A stretch of DNA of 38,977 bases from Roseivivax halodurans JCM 10272 (GCF_000521785.1 NZ_JALZ01000024.1:1-38977); one strand, 5' to 3'. Shown: positions 14,360-23,748, numbered from the stretch's first letter. Translations and numbers: made by a program. The notes: a model not told the origin generated them from the letters alone.

Positions 14360-16266
14360 TGCGCCCGGCCCTGCCGACCTGGGCCGCGGTCTCCGCGGGC
14401 CTGCTCTGCGGCGGCGTGATCGGCACCATCGTCGCAAGCTTCTACCTCGCGCTTGCGCTGCGAACCCCACCGGCCGAGTTCGACATGCTGGTGCTCTGGA
14501 GGGCGGGCGGCGAGACACGCGCCGCGCATCACGACGCCTTCCAGGTGGGGTTCGGGGCTGTCGGTTTCGGGGCGGCCGGGCTCGCGCTCATGGCCTTCAT
14601 CTGGGTCCGGCAGGGCCGGAGCGATGTCTACGGTGCCGCCCATTGGCAGACAAAGACCGAATTGAAACGAAACGGCATGCTCGAGGCCCCGGGCCGCGGC
14701 TTTGTCTGCGGCAAGCTCGGCCGACCAAAATCGAAGGCTCCCTATATCTCCGCCAGCTATATCCCGCATGTGATGATGGTCGCTCCAACCCGCGCGGGGA
14801 AGGGGGTCGGTTTTGTGATCCCCAACCTTCTTTCCTTCGCCGGCTCGACCGTGGTGCTCGACGTCAAAGGCGAGAATTTCGAGAAGACCGCGCGTCTCCG
14901 CGCGCTGAACGGCGACGAGGTCTTTCGCTTCAGCCCTTTCGACTGGGCGAACAGCACACATCGCTACAACCCGCTTGCGCGGATCGCGGCGGCTCCGAGT
15001 TTCGCGCAGCAATTCACCGAGGTCTCGATCCTGGCCGATCTCTTCCTCGACAAAGACAACAAGACCCTCGACACCTTCTCCGAAGCCGGCAAGTCGATCT
15101 TCGTGGCGGCCTGCCTGCTCGCGATCCAGCGGAAACGAGCGACCCTCGGAGAGGTCAACCGGATCGTCACAGGGGGCGATTACAAGAACGCGCAATACAG
15201 CGCCTATGCCGAAGAAGCGCTCGAGCCGACCGTACGTGCGCTCTGGATCAATGCCGCCAGCGCCTCGTCGCGGCTCCTGACCTCGAACATCCAGGCGCTG
15301 ATGACCGCCGGCCTCAAGCAATGGGACAACCCGGCGGTGCGCTCGGCGACGCAAGCGAGCGATTTCGACTTCGCCGCGTTCCGGACCAAACCCCATTCGC
15401 TTTATATCGTCGTCTCCGAGGATCACATCACAACGCTCGCGCCGCTTCTCAGGCTCATGTTTGCCGACCTCATCGCCAGCCTGCGCCTGCGGGAGCCGGG
15501 GCCGGACGAGCCCTGGCCGGTGATGATGATGATCGACGAGTTCCAGCAGATGGGCGCGATGCCCTATCTCGAGCGTGCGATCCACTCCCTCGCCGCCTAT
15601 GGCGGGCGTGTGGCGATGATCGCGCAATCGCTCGCGTCGCTCGATCGGATCTACGGGCCCGAGGGACGCGAAAGCCTCGAGAACGGGGCAGGGCTCAAGC
15701 TCTACATCACGCCGCGGGACCAGCGCACCGTGCGCGAGGTCTCGGCCGCGGTCGGAAGCACCACGCGCGAGGCGGTCACACATGTCTATGGCCGCAACAA
15801 GGGAATCCTGGGCGCAACCTCGTCCTCCTCGCGCCTGGAGGAACGTCCTCTCCTTTCGGAGACGGAAGCCCGGACCATGGATCCTGACGATGTGATCATT
15901 CTCGCCTCCCCCCAGCATCCGATCCTGGCAAAGCGGATCAAATATTTCGAGGATCCGCTGTTCACCACTCTCGCAGACCGGCAAGCGGGGCGGGAGCATC
16001 CGTATCCGCCACAGGTGGCGGGAGCGGGTCCCTGGACCGAAGAGCCGGATCGCGAGGACCGGTCAGATTGGTCGGAGACCGATCAGGCAAGTGCCGCACG
16101 GATCCGGCACCGCCAGTCCCGCGTGATGCAGGTGCGGCCCCATGACGAGAGTGGAGATGCTCTCCGCCCCGAGGATATGAGATTGGCAGATCCGGTACCG
16201 GCAGCCTGGGACCAGATGTTCCGGGAGCAGGGCGATTTCATCGATGAATTGTTGGGGGAGAGGTGA
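14359..16266 (+). CDS. virD4: VirD4/TraG-type coupling protein
   Basis: The type IV coupling protein delivers the relaxase-DNA complex to the secretion channel at the inner membrane. The 635-residue protein has two N-terminal membrane segments (about 8-34 and 62-83), Walker A at 142-149 (APTRAGKG, then VGFVIPNLL), a Walker B-like MMMIDEFQQMG near 390-400, and AMIAQSLASLDRIYG further on. The length is usual for VirD4 proteins. Its start overlaps the relaxase stop, so both are made from one message. The matching virB genes lie 2.3 kb downstream on the other strand, beyond the peroxidase gene. Confidence 0.93.
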   Translation: MRPALPTWAAVSAGLLCGGVIGTIVASFYLALALRTPPAEFDMLVLWRAGGETRAAHHDAFQVGFGAVGFGAAGLALMAFIWVRQGRSDVYGAAHWQTKTELKRNGMLEAPGRGFVCGKLGRPKSKAPYISASYIPHVMMVAPTRAGKGVGFVIPNLLSFAGSTVVLDVKGENFEKTARLRALNGDEVFRFSPFDWANSTHRYNPLARIAAAPSFAQQFTEVSILADLFLDKDNKTLDTFSEAGKSIFVAACLLAIQRKRATLGEVNRIVTGGDYKNAQYSAYAEEALEPTVRALWINAASASSRLLTSNIQALMTAGLKQWDNPAVRSATQASDFDFAAFRTKPHSLYIVVSEDHITTLAPLLRLMFADLIASLRLREPGPDEPWPVMMMIDEFQQMGAMPYLERAIHSLAAYGGRVAMIAQSLASLDRIYGPEGRESLENGAGLKLYITPRDQRTVREVSAAVGSTTREAVTHVYGRNKGILGATSSSSRLEERPLLSETEARTMDPDDVIILASPQHPILAKRIKYFEDPLFTTLADRQAGREHPYPPQVAGAGPWTEEPDREDRSDWSETDQASAARIRHRQSRVMQVRPHDESGDALRPEDMRLADPVPAAWDQMFREQGDFIDELLGER

Positions 16267-16775
16267 GGGCGTCATGCCGACCGCTACACCCCGGCGCCTC
16301 ACATCACCGGCGACGGAGAGCCGATCATGGCTTTCCATCGCCGGCACGACAAATGTGCACTCCGATCGGAAGACCCGGCGAATAACTCAAGCGCGCCAGA
16401 TCCTCTCCAGGGAGCGGAAAGCACCTGGCTTGCCGGGCCTTCACCGTTCGCCTTCAGCGCCGGTTTCGCAGCGGTCGCCATAGGCGGGACGCCCCCCGCG
16501 TCTCGAGCAAAGACACTCGCGCCGATACCGGGGTCAGAACCCCACCCGGCATGTAGCAAGAGCAAAACCCGGTCACCTGATAGGGCGGCCAACGAGGGCC
16601 AAAACTTACCGGTGCCACTCCGCCCCGCTAGCTTGAACCGACGCGAGGCGCTGCCACCAATGATTGTGCGAATCCAAAATTAAGAGCATACTTTGTGCGC
16701 GCTGAATGTGTTTTCCGCATTTATGTTTTCGTTTCATCAAATTCAAAATTTCTCATGCGTTATTAGGAGCACGGC
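16267..16775. other. Gene-free gap before the peroxidase, probable promoter region
   Basis: I see no convincing gene here; short open frames on both strands lack any family pattern. The last 100 bases (about 16670-16764) are markedly A+T-rich, as expected for the promoter of the peroxidase gene. AGGAG lies about seven bases before its ATG. Two isolated TTGTGCG sequences (16664-16670 and 16693-16699) resemble half of the mobilization/virB dyad but could be chance. Confidence 0.4.
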
Positions 16776-18377
16776 ATGACCGATATTGAAGTCAAGCACG
16801 GTCAAGGCACTCGCGAAATGAGCAAAACATCCCTGCGGGCTCTCGCGGGGCATGGTGATCCGGGAAAATTCGGCCGGATGTTCCCCGATCTCGATCCACT
16901 CGTCGTCGACGATGGCAAGCTGCTGGAGCTTGCCAAGGCCATGAAAGACAGCAATCCGATGGGAGGGGATGGCGACAACGACGCCATTCCAGCGGGCTTC
17001 ACCTATCTGGGGCAGTTCGTTGACCACGACATCACGCTCGACCTGACCCCATTGTCGGAGCAAAGCGCAGATCCGCTCGCCACTCGGAATTTCCGCACCC
17101 CCGCACTCGACCTCGACAACGTCTACGGCATGGGCCCGCAGCTTGCGCCCTATCAGTATGACCGCGATGCAAAGGGCAAACAGACCGGCAAGCTGCTGAT
17201 CGGAAAGACCGAGGTTTCGGGTGGGCCCGGCGGAAACATCGCGGCCGGAGATCACGATCTGCCCCGCAGCCGGTTCGGGCGCGCCATCATCGGTGACGAG
17301 CGGAACGACGAGAACCTCCTCGTCAGCCAGACGCACCTCGCCTTTCTGAAGTTTCACAACCGCATCGTCGACCTTCTGAAAGACGATCATCCGGATTGGG
17401 GCGCGGCAGAACTCTACCGGGAGGCCCGCCGGATCGCGACATGGCATTATCAATGGATCGTGCTTTACGACTTTGCCGAGCGGCTGACCGAGCCCGGTCT
17501 GATCAACAAGATCCGGCATGACGGTCGCAAGTTCTATCGCTTCAAGACGACCCCCTACATCCCGGTGGAATTCGGCGCCGCGGCGTACCGGCTCGGTCAT
17601 TCGATGGTCCGCGAGGAATACAACCACAACGCCGTCTTCAGCGGGCAGCCAGGAAGCTTCGGACCCGGGACACTTCCTCTCCTGTTCCACTTCACGGGCA
17701 AATCGGGAGCGATCCTCGGAGACCGTGCCGCAGATGCCGATCCCGCCGACTTCCCAAACGGGCCGGGGGTGTTCGAAGGACTGCCGTCGAACTGGGTCAT
17801 CGACTGGAGGCGGTTCTACGACTTCAGCACATCTCCGGACGAGCCGGGCTTCTCGCTGAACCTCTCCAGAAAGCTCGACGCCTTCGTCGTGCCAGCCCTT
17901 CACACGCTGCCGGGAGAAAACCAAGCGGCAAACGAGCACGTCCTTCCGTTCCGCAACCTTGCCCGCGGCGTGCGCCTCGAGCTCCCCTCGGGGCAGGCGG
18001 TGGCCGCGGAGATGGCAAAGCAGGTTCAGATCGATCAGATCACCACCGACGAGCTGACGAGCGGGCCAGACGGGGCAGCTCTCAAGGATGTCGGCCTGCA
18101 GAACCACACGCCGCTCTGGTACTACATCCTGAAAGAGGCGCAGGTGAAGCACGACGGCAAGCGCCTCGGGCCGGTCGGCACGATGATCATCGCGGAAACC
18201 TTTCTGGGCCTGGTTCACGGGGACAAGTCGTCGTTCATGTGGCAGCGCACTGATTGGAAGCCACATCTTCCCGCCGCCAAAGCCGGCCACTTCACGATGG
18301 TCGACATGCTGAACTTCGTCGGGGAGCTCGACCCGATAGGGGAAGCGGCCGCGGCAGAGCAAGAACCGGCCGAATGA
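16776..18377 (+). CDS. Animal-type haem peroxidase
   Basis: This 533-residue protein belongs to the animal haem peroxidase (myeloperoxidase-like) superfamily, which uses hydrogen peroxide to oxidise halides or organic substrates. The distal motif GQFVDHDITLDLTP places the calcium aspartate and distal histidine at 83-84. GDERNDENLL (173-182) supplies the distal arginine (176). RLGHSMVREEYNHN supplies the proximal histidine (275). I see no signal peptide, so export, if any, would need another route. The gene has its own A+T-rich upstream region and a hairpin after its stop. It sits between the mobilization operon and the convergent virB operon, so it is cargo or a transfer-linked function. Its substrate cannot be told from sequence. 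Confidence 0.9.
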   Translation: MTDIEVKHGQGTREMSKTSLRALAGHGDPGKFGRMFPDLDPLVVDDGKLLELAKAMKDSNPMGGDGDNDAIPAGFTYLGQFVDHDITLDLTPLSEQSADPLATRNFRTPALDLDNVYGMGPQLAPYQYDRDAKGKQTGKLLIGKTEVSGGPGGNIAAGDHDLPRSRFGRAIIGDERNDENLLVSQTHLAFLKFHNRIVDLLKDDHPDWGAAELYREARRIATWHYQWIVLYDFAERLTEPGLINKIRHDGRKFYRFKTTPYIPVEFGAAAYRLGHSMVREEYNHNAVFSGQPGSFGPGTLPLLFHFTGKSGAILGDRAADADPADFPNGPGVFEGLPSNWVIDWRRFYDFSTSPDEPGFSLNLSRKLDAFVVPALHTLPGENQAANEHVLPFRNLARGVRLELPSGQAVAAEMAKQVQIDQITTDELTSGPDGAALKDVGLQNHTPLWYYILKEAQVKHDGKRLGPVGTMIIAETFLGLVHGDKSSFMWQRTDWKPHLPAAKAGHFTMVDMLNFVGELDPIGEAAAAEQEPAE

Positions 18378-18384
18378 AACCCCG

Positions 18385-18414
18385 GTCCGGGCAGGGCTGA
18401 TCCCTTGCCCGGAC
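18385..18414. terminator. Hairpin between the convergent peroxidase and virB operons
   Basis: The arms GTCCGGGCAGGG and CCCTTGCCCGGAC pair over 12 positions with one bulged T and a five-base loop. It starts 8 bases after the peroxidase stop and could end transcription from that side. There is no T-tract, so efficiency is uncertain. Confidence 0.45.
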
Positions 18415-18524
18415 GCGCCACAGCGGCGTGATCCTCTTTTGCCCTGTTGAGGCTGCAGTCTTCTCTGCGGGATCCCCCGGAGGTGCATGTCTCCGCGCGC
18501 GCAGATCCATTCTGAGCCCGGCGC

Positions 18525-19523
18525 CTATTCGAAACTTCCGTCGATCTCACGGACAACCAGCAGCTCTGTCACGCCGCGCCGCCCGCCAGCCCGCCCGAGC
18601 TGCACGATCATGTCGACGGATTTTCGGATGTAGGTCCGGACTTCGGCGAAGGAGAGCGGGGTGCCCGCCTGCAGCACCATGATGGCCAGCCGGTCTATGG
18701 CCAGTTCAGCCGTCTCTGCGTGAATGGTCGTGACCGATCCGCCATGGCCCGTGTTGATGGCCTCGAGATAGGCCAGGGCCTCGGGTCCCCGGACTTCGCC
18801 GAGGACGATCCGGTCGGGTCGCATGCGAAGCGACGCTTGCAGGAGTGCGCTCGCCGAGCGCTGCGATTGTGCCATGCGCTCGGCAAGAAGACACACGGTA
18901 TTGGGCTGCGGGGGAAACAGCTCAAAGGCGTCTTCGATCGTGATCAGCCGGTCCTGCGCCGGAACGTGTTTCAGAAGGTGCCGGGCAAAGGTCGTCTTTC
19001 CGGACGATGTTCCTCCGCTGATCAGCAGGGTCAGGCGCTCCTCGACCAACAGCGCCAGCGCTGCATCGAGATCCGTCCTGGCAAGAGAGGCAATCTTCAC
19101 GAGGATCTCGCGTCGGCGCTCATCGAGAGACACCGGCTTGCCGAACAGGTAGCGGGGCCTGTAGCGCGCCAGCATCTCCACCCCGAACAACCGGACCGAG
19201 ATTGCCGCACCACATTCGACAGCGGGGGGCACAACAACCTGCACCCGGAGCGGGCGGCCGCGATACTCGATCTTGCCCGAGACAAGGGGCACTCGTTCCG
19301 ACACCCGGGCCCTGGCATCCCCAACAAGCGTGTTTGCAAGATTGGTTGCGGTGGCCGGGTCCAGTTTTTGGCCGGTCTTTTCCATCACCGCCGCGCCTTG
19401 CCGTTCGATCCAGACACAGCCATCGGGGTTGATCGCAAATTCGACGATATCGTCACGCGTGATCAGGTCGCGGAAGGGATCAAGGTAGCGCTCGAGATAA
19501 GATGAGGGTAGCGACGCCTCCAT
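18525..19523 (-). CDS. virB11: VirB11 secretion ATPase
   Basis: VirB11 is the hexameric cytoplasmic ATPase that works with VirB4 and VirD4 in pilus assembly and DNA transfer. The 332-residue protein has the normal N-terminal domain (residues 1-140), Walker A at 170-177 (GGTSSGKT), RLITIEDAFEL (Asp box) and RPDRIVLGEVRGPEALAYLE (Walker B). The His box GHGGSVTTIHAETAELAIDR is also present. It is the last gene of the virB operon, and its start overlaps the virB10 stop. The operon ends here, opposite the peroxidase gene. Confidence 0.95.
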   Translation of the reverse strand: MEASLPSSYLERYLDPFRDLITRDDIVEFAINPDGCVWIERQGAAVMEKTGQKLDPATATNLANTLVGDARARVSERVPLVSGKIEYRGRPLRVQVVVPPAVECGAAISVRLFGVEMLARYRPRYLFGKPVSLDERRREILVKIASLARTDLDAALALLVEERLTLLISGGTSSGKTTFARHLLKHVPAQDRLITIEDAFELFPPQPNTVCLLAERMAQSQRSASALLQASLRMRPDRIVLGEVRGPEALAYLEAINTGHGGSVTTIHAETAELAIDRLAIMVLQAGTPLSFAEVRTYIRKSVDMIVQLGRAGGRRGVTELLVVREIDGSFE

Positions 19524-20947
19524 CAGAAGATGACGATGTCCCGATCGACCAGCACGGTGACCATCGCGCCCTGGTCGACATAGATGGTCGGTGAGATCGA
19601 GACCTGGTCGGCGATGACAGAACCCGTGGCCTCCTCCAGGCCGGATCCGATCTCCGCGAGCACATCGCCGGTGATCTCGTCCTCCGCCGAGTTGGCGGCC
19701 ACGGCGGGAGCCGCACCGATGATCGAGATCAGCGCTGCGCCGCCAAAGCGTTCGTCGAACTTGGTGTCGACGAGACCGGTTAGACCCGAGCGGCCGAGCG
19801 GATCACCCCCCACAGCCGCAATCTCCATGGAAATACCCTCCGGTGTCAGAATACGGGTCCAGAGCACCAGGATGCGCTTTTGGTTCACGTCGATGCCGGA
19901 ACGGTACTGACCGAAAAGCCGCGCCCCCTTCGGGACAAGGACCCTATCACCCGCAAATCCGTAGACCGGCTCGGCCACAACCGCGACAACGTTGCCGGGC
20001 AAGTCGCTGTTGATTGCGGTCTGCAGGGCTGCCTGGATCACGGTTCCCTGCGCGAGGGTGCGTTCGGGGGTCTCCATGCGCGTGGCCTCGTCGATCTCCA
20101 AGGCTCGCGCACCGCGCCGAAGATAGGCTTCATCCGCCTCAAGCGGCAAGCTCGGGGAGGCGCGTGCGCCCTCCGCGCCAGACGCCACGTCCGCGCTCCC
20201 GGTACTGCTGCCTGCCGAATAGACCACCGCCGGGGACCGGATCTGTGCGGAGAGAAGCTCCGTTGCCTGGCGCTCCGCTTCGAGCCTTTGTTCCTCGGCT
20301 TCCTGTCGCCTGCGTTCCTCGAGGAGCTCTAGATCGCGGATCAGCGCATCGTCGGCGCGTTCGGCTTCCAGGGCCTCCCGCTGCGCGCGTTCCGCCTCCA
20401 GCATGGCCTCGAGCGAATTCAGCCGGGTTTCGTTCTCGCGCTCAAGCCGCGAAATCCGCTCGTCGCGCTCCGCCACCGCGGCCTCGAGAGATCGGGTCTG
20501 ATCCCCGAATGCCGCCCGAAGCTCACCGACCGCGGATTGAATCTGAGCGTTCCGTTCGGCCTGAGAGGCGGCCAGCGCGTCCCGCAACCGCTGGAGCTCG
20601 GCGAGGATTTCCGCGCTCGGCACCGCAGGCTCCGGCGCGGCAGGCGGAGGAACAAGAGCGTCCTCGATGGCGATCAGGGCGTCTTCGATGCGCCCCCCGG
20701 CCTCTTCCTCGGGGAATTCGAGTCCCCCACCGGTTTCCGGCCGATCGTCCTGGAAGGGCTCGACATCGGAGGTGCGGAGTGCGTCGCGAGCCTCCTGCCA
20801 GTCCACAGCCAGGACATATGCAATACCAGCACCGCCAAGCCCGAGCATCAGCGCCAGCAGGGTGATGTTTATCCCGCGACCGGGCCGACGCTGTCTCGAG
20901 GCCGAAAAGGTCTCGAGACGTTTCTGGAGATCTGGATCCTCCGCCAT
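19523..20947 (-). CDS. virB10: VirB10 channel core protein
   Basis: VirB10 spans the inner and outer membranes and forms the core of the secretion channel with VirB7 and VirB9. The 474-residue protein has a short cytoplasmic end, one membrane segment (about 24-46, INITLLALMLGLGGAGIAYV) and an acidic and proline-rich stretch. A long charged coiled coil (about 125-230, with ERDERISRLERENETRLNSL) comes next. The conserved C-terminal TrbI/VirB10 domain follows, with QGTVIQAALQTAINSDLPGN and VLVPKGARLFGQYRSGID. The coiled coil is longer than in many family members. It lies between virB9 and virB11 with very tight spacing. Confidence 0.94.
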   Translation of the reverse strand: MAEDPDLQKRLETFSASRQRRPGRGINITLLALMLGLGGAGIAYVLAVDWQEARDALRTSDVEPFQDDRPETGGGLEFPEEEAGGRIEDALIAIEDALVPPPAAPEPAVPSAEILAELQRLRDALAASQAERNAQIQSAVGELRAAFGDQTRSLEAAVAERDERISRLERENETRLNSLEAMLEAERAQREALEAERADDALIRDLELLEERRRQEAEEQRLEAERQATELLSAQIRSPAVVYSAGSSTGSADVASGAEGARASPSLPLEADEAYLRRGARALEIDEATRMETPERTLAQGTVIQAALQTAINSDLPGNVVAVVAEPVYGFAGDRVLVPKGARLFGQYRSGIDVNQKRILVLWTRILTPEGISMEIAAVGGDPLGRSGLTGLVDTKFDERFGGAALISIIGAAPAVAANSAEDEITGDVLAEIGSGLEEATGSVIADQVSISPTIYVDQGAMVTVLVDRDIVIF

Positions 20948-20950
20948 CGC

Positions 20951-21676
20951 TCAGTTGCTCATGTAGATCAGGGAGCTGTCGCGGTAGATGCAGAGCGCCT
21001 CTTCGCCGAGCCGAAGCGTCCAATAGGCATTGACCCCCGGGACCCGGACCACATTGCCCTCCTGGGTCCAGTTGACCGTCCGCTCGCGGCCGCCCGCATC
21101 GGCCTTGAAGATCGCCGGCTGGCGGCCGGTCTCGGAAAACGTGAAATAGGTGAACCGGCCATCGTCGTAGACCGAGACGGGCCGGAAATCTCCCTCACCT
21201 GCGATCTTGTAGGCATGGCGTCTCGGTGCATCAAAACCTTTGGGCTGGCTCGCGGCGCGACGCGCAGATTGCCGGTCTTCGGGGTAGCGGAACCGGACTT
21301 CGAAGAACATTCCAGTCGGACCCGGGATCGCCCCTTCCCGAAGGTGGAAGGAATAGGTCCGCCGATTGGTGATCACCGTCATGTTGGTCGCGGCGTTCTC
21401 GATATGCGGCTTTATCGTCAGTACGTTGCCGAGCTCTGGGATTGGATCGACCTGAAAGCTCTCGGTGTCGCCGACAATCACCGCCGCAAAGCGCTCGCCC
21501 CGTCCGAATTGGATCGTCGTCGAATGACGCAGATCTGTCTCAATGCCGAAGACCTGCTCTTCGTCATAGGCCGCGTAGCGGATGCGAATGTCCCTCGGGC
21601 CACCCTGGGGGATCGCTTCGGCAAGGATCATCGCCGGCATGAGTGCCAGAGGGATCGCGAGAAGAGACGGGCGCAT
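20951..21676 (-). CDS. virB9: VirB9 outer-membrane core protein
   Basis: The 241-residue protein begins with a signal peptide (MRPSLLAIPLALMPAMILAE). It contains the family pattern: DIRIRYAAYDEEQVFGIETD near the N-terminus and NVLTIKPHIENAATNMTVIT in the middle. The C-terminal domain has VYDDGRFTYFTFSETGRQPA. VirB9 pairs with VirB7 lipoprotein and VirB10 to make the periplasmic and outer-membrane ring. It starts three bases after the virB8 stop and ends three bases before virB10. Confidence 0.93.
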   Translation of the reverse strand: MRPSLLAIPLALMPAMILAEAIPQGGPRDIRIRYAAYDEEQVFGIETDLRHSTTIQFGRGERFAAVIVGDTESFQVDPIPELGNVLTIKPHIENAATNMTVITNRRTYSFHLREGAIPGPTGMFFEVRFRYPEDRQSARRAASQPKGFDAPRRHAYKIAGEGDFRPVSVYDDGRFTYFTFSETGRQPAIFKADAGGRERTVNWTQEGNVVRVPGVNAYWTLRLGEEALCIYRDSSLIYMSN

Positions 21677-21679
21677 CGC

Positions 21680-22342
21680 TCACTCCTCCAGGGTTTCCGC
21701 ATCGACGCGATAGGAGGTGACCACAAAGCCGAGCGGGTTGGCCCAGACCTCCTGCAGGCGCTGGCGGGTGTCGGGGCGGAACTCATAGCCAAGGGTGGCG
21801 ACATAGGGCCGGGTGATTGTGCGGGTGTCACGTGACTTCCGAAGAGTCCGGGTGAAGCGCACCTGGGCGAGCCCAGGCTCGATCTGGTTTACCGACCGGA
21901 TGACGACGTCTATCTTGGCCTCGCTGCCATAGACGGTGATGGGGTAATCGGCGTTGGTCGAGGACCAGAGATCCCGCAACGTGCGCGCGGCGTCGCCATC
22001 TGAGCGCTTCAGGACCGCGTTGATGCGGATCTCGCTATCGGTCAGATCGTAAGTTTCGCGGTCGTCCACATAGGCCACGAGACTGGCTTGGATGATGGCG
22101 TCGCTCTCGTCGAGTGTCAGCGCCTCGACCCTGGCCACACGATCCATTTCGCCGGTGTTCTTGTCGACCAGGATCACGAAGGTCTCGATGGATTTGAGAG
22201 GGAAAAGCGAGACGGCACCCAGGAAACCCGTGAGCCCAACGGTGACGCCGACAGCCGCGACAGCATAGGCAACACGCTCGCGCCGCCTCGGCCCGAAGAT
22301 AAAATCCGCCTCGAAGGCATCCTGATCGAATGCCGGCTTCAT
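21680..22342 (-). CDS. virB8: VirB8 inner-membrane assembly protein
   Basis: The 220-residue protein has a cytoplasmic N-terminal tail, one membrane helix (about 22-46, VAYAVAAVGVTVGLTGFLGA) and a periplasmic domain. That domain carries VARVEALTLDESDAIIQASL and the conserved RETYDLTDSE segment. VirB8 nucleates assembly by contacting VirB9 and VirB10. Its start overlaps the end of virB6 by one base. The size and gene order match other VirB systems. Confidence 0.93.
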   Translation of the reverse strand: MKPAFDQDAFEADFIFGPRRRERVAYAVAAVGVTVGLTGFLGAVSLFPLKSIETFVILVDKNTGEMDRVARVEALTLDESDAIIQASLVAYVDDRETYDLTDSEIRINAVLKRSDGDAARTLRDLWSSTNADYPITVYGSEAKIDVVIRSVNQIEPGLAQVRFTRTLRKSRDTRTITRPYVATLGYEFRPDTRQRLQEVWANPLGFVVTSYRVDAETLEE

Positions 22343-23355
22343 TAGCTCCTCCGGAAGGACTTGGTGACGGCCAGGAGCGCCGCAGGCGAGCGGCGGATGA
22401 GTTGATTGCCCTGTGTTGCCGCATGGCTCACCCCTTGGCGGAGCTCGTAAGGTGTACGCCCGGTCAAAAGGCGTCCGGCGCCGCCGATGCCGTATTCACC
22501 CGCGTTGACAACGCCGCGTCGCGCGAGCCCTGTAAGGCCAACGGCGTTCGACGCAAGGGCCACAACACCGGTGAGGTTCGAGGCGATCGACGGCACCGCC
22601 AACATGATGCCCGCCGACAGGAGCAGGATGACAAGAAAGGGCAGGATCAGGCTGACGGTCTCGACGCTGTCGGGATCGACCGATGCCTCGCCAACGGTTT
22701 CCGCAATCGCAACAATGATGCCCGCTGCCCCCGCCGCCGCAACAGGCATGAGCGCGTAGCCGATCGTGGCCCGGGACCAGGCCTCGAAGAGCGACTGGGT
22801 CGGCTTGAAGAGTGAGGTCAGGATCATGAAGGGTGCAATCACGATCATCAGCGTGAAGACGATCCGGCCATAGGCAACGATACCGGCCGTCACGGCCGCA
22901 AACAGGGCCGATAGAACAAAGAAGATCGCACCCAGGACCGCACCGAAGACCCAGCCCGCACGATCCCCGATCGCGTCACCATAAGCGGTGATCCGGTTCA
23001 CCATGCTGCCGAGGCTTTCGTAGACACCAGCTTCATTGCCTGAGTCCGTCAGCGCCAAGATGGAGGCACCAATGCTTTCTGGGACGTCAGTGGCAATCAG
23101 ATAAACGACTTCAAAGCTGTCCCAACTCTGCGCAAATATACCGATGAGTGATATTTTCAGTCCAAAGGCAAAGGCACTTCCAAAGGTCATGGGTTGAACC
23201 TGCATGACGACATTTATGCCGATGACGATGAGTAGCAGGATCGACCCGGCTGTTAGCGTATCTCCCACAGCACCTGCTGACGCTACGAAGCCATCCTGAG
23301 AGACGGTGGCGATCGCTTCATCCACCTGGCCTAGAATATCGCTGATAATGCCCAT
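22342..23355 (-). CDS. virB6: VirB6/TrbL polytopic membrane protein
   Basis: The 337-residue protein is strongly hydrophobic, with at least six membrane segments, for example GSILLLIVIGINVVMQV, VFGAVLGAIFFVLSALFAAV and GRIVFTLMIVIAPFMILTSL. The last of these is the conserved core of the TrbL/VirB6 family. VirB6 lines part of the inner-membrane DNA path. A basic tail of about 80 residues follows the last segment. It starts directly after the small cysteine-containing gene at 23356-23748 and overlaps virB8 by one base. Confidence 0.9.
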   Translation of the reverse strand: MGIISDILGQVDEAIATVSQDGFVASAGAVGDTLTAGSILLLIVIGINVVMQVQPMTFGSAFAFGLKISLIGIFAQSWDSFEVVYLIATDVPESIGASILALTDSGNEAGVYESLGSMVNRITAYGDAIGDRAGWVFGAVLGAIFFVLSALFAAVTAGIVAYGRIVFTLMIVIAPFMILTSLFKPTQSLFEAWSRATIGYALMPVAAAGAAGIIVAIAETVGEASVDPDSVETVSLILPFLVILLLSAGIMLAVPSIASNLTGVVALASNAVGLTGLARRGVVNAGEYGIGGAGRLLTGRTPYELRQGVSHAATQGNQLIRRSPAALLAVTKSFRRS

Positions 23356-23748
23356 CTACTCGATGGAGCACGCATCGAGGCGTGCACCTTCGAGGTTGGC
23401 GGCTTGCTCGTCCAAGGCAACCACATCGAACGGCAGACGTGGATTATCCGAAGTTACTAATTTCTCGGAGCGTTTGACCACTTCAGCCCATGTGAAATCG
23501 GTCAGGAAACATATGCATTCCTTGGTCTCCTGCCATTTCTCTGCCGCCATGATACGCAGGATCGCGCGGTAGCCGTTCCGGATATAAGCTGTCTCAGCGA
23601 GGTCCTTGGGCGGCCGCGGCGCCTTGCACTCGTCATCAGTTTCGACTGGTTGGGCCATCGTATCGAAACTTTGCGCCGGCACCTCGCATGGGAATGCGAG
23701 CATCAGCGTGCATAGGGACGGAACAAGAATGCCGGGGGCAGGGATCAT
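23356..23748 (-). CDS. Small secreted protein of unknown function inside the virB operon
   Basis: I do not recognise the family. The 130-residue product starts with a likely signal peptide (PGILVPSLCTLMLAFPCEVPAQ), followed by a soluble domain. That domain has cysteines in DDECKAP, KECICFLTDFTW and the tail LDACSIE, so disulphides in the periplasm are plausible. Its start overlaps the virB5 stop (ATGA) and its end abuts virB6. Co-transcription with the channel genes suggests a periplasmic accessory, such as an entry-exclusion or assembly factor, but that is inference from position only. Confidence 0.7.
   Translation of the reverse strand: MIPAPGILVPSLCTLMLAFPCEVPAQSFDTMAQPVETDDECKAPRPPKDLAETAYIRNGYRAILRIMAAEKWQETKECICFLTDFTWAEVVKRSEKLVTSDNPRLPFDVVALDEQAANLEGARLDACSIE

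Noticed and set aside
11939-14518. Very long open frame (859 residues) on the minus strand
   Set aside because: It lies opposite the MobC-like and relaxase genes, has arginine-proline-alanine-rich low-complexity sequence and no family motif. It is a GC-driven antisense shadow.
14050-15999. 649-residue open frame on the minus strand
   Set aside because: Antisense shadow of virD4 and of the end of the relaxase gene; the plus-strand products have clear Walker and relaxase motifs.
16327-16683. 118-residue plus-strand open frame in the gap before the peroxidase
   Set aside because: Proline-, alanine- and serine-rich composition, no family pattern, no clear ribosome site.
16663-16699. Two TTGTGCG half-sites upstream of the peroxidase
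   Set aside because: A 7-mer of this composition is expected several times by chance in 39 kb and no dyad is present, so a link to the mobilization/virB operator is not supported.
16743-18488. 581-residue open frame on the minus strand
   Set aside because: Mirror of the haem peroxidase gene; the peroxidase active-site motifs decide for the plus strand.
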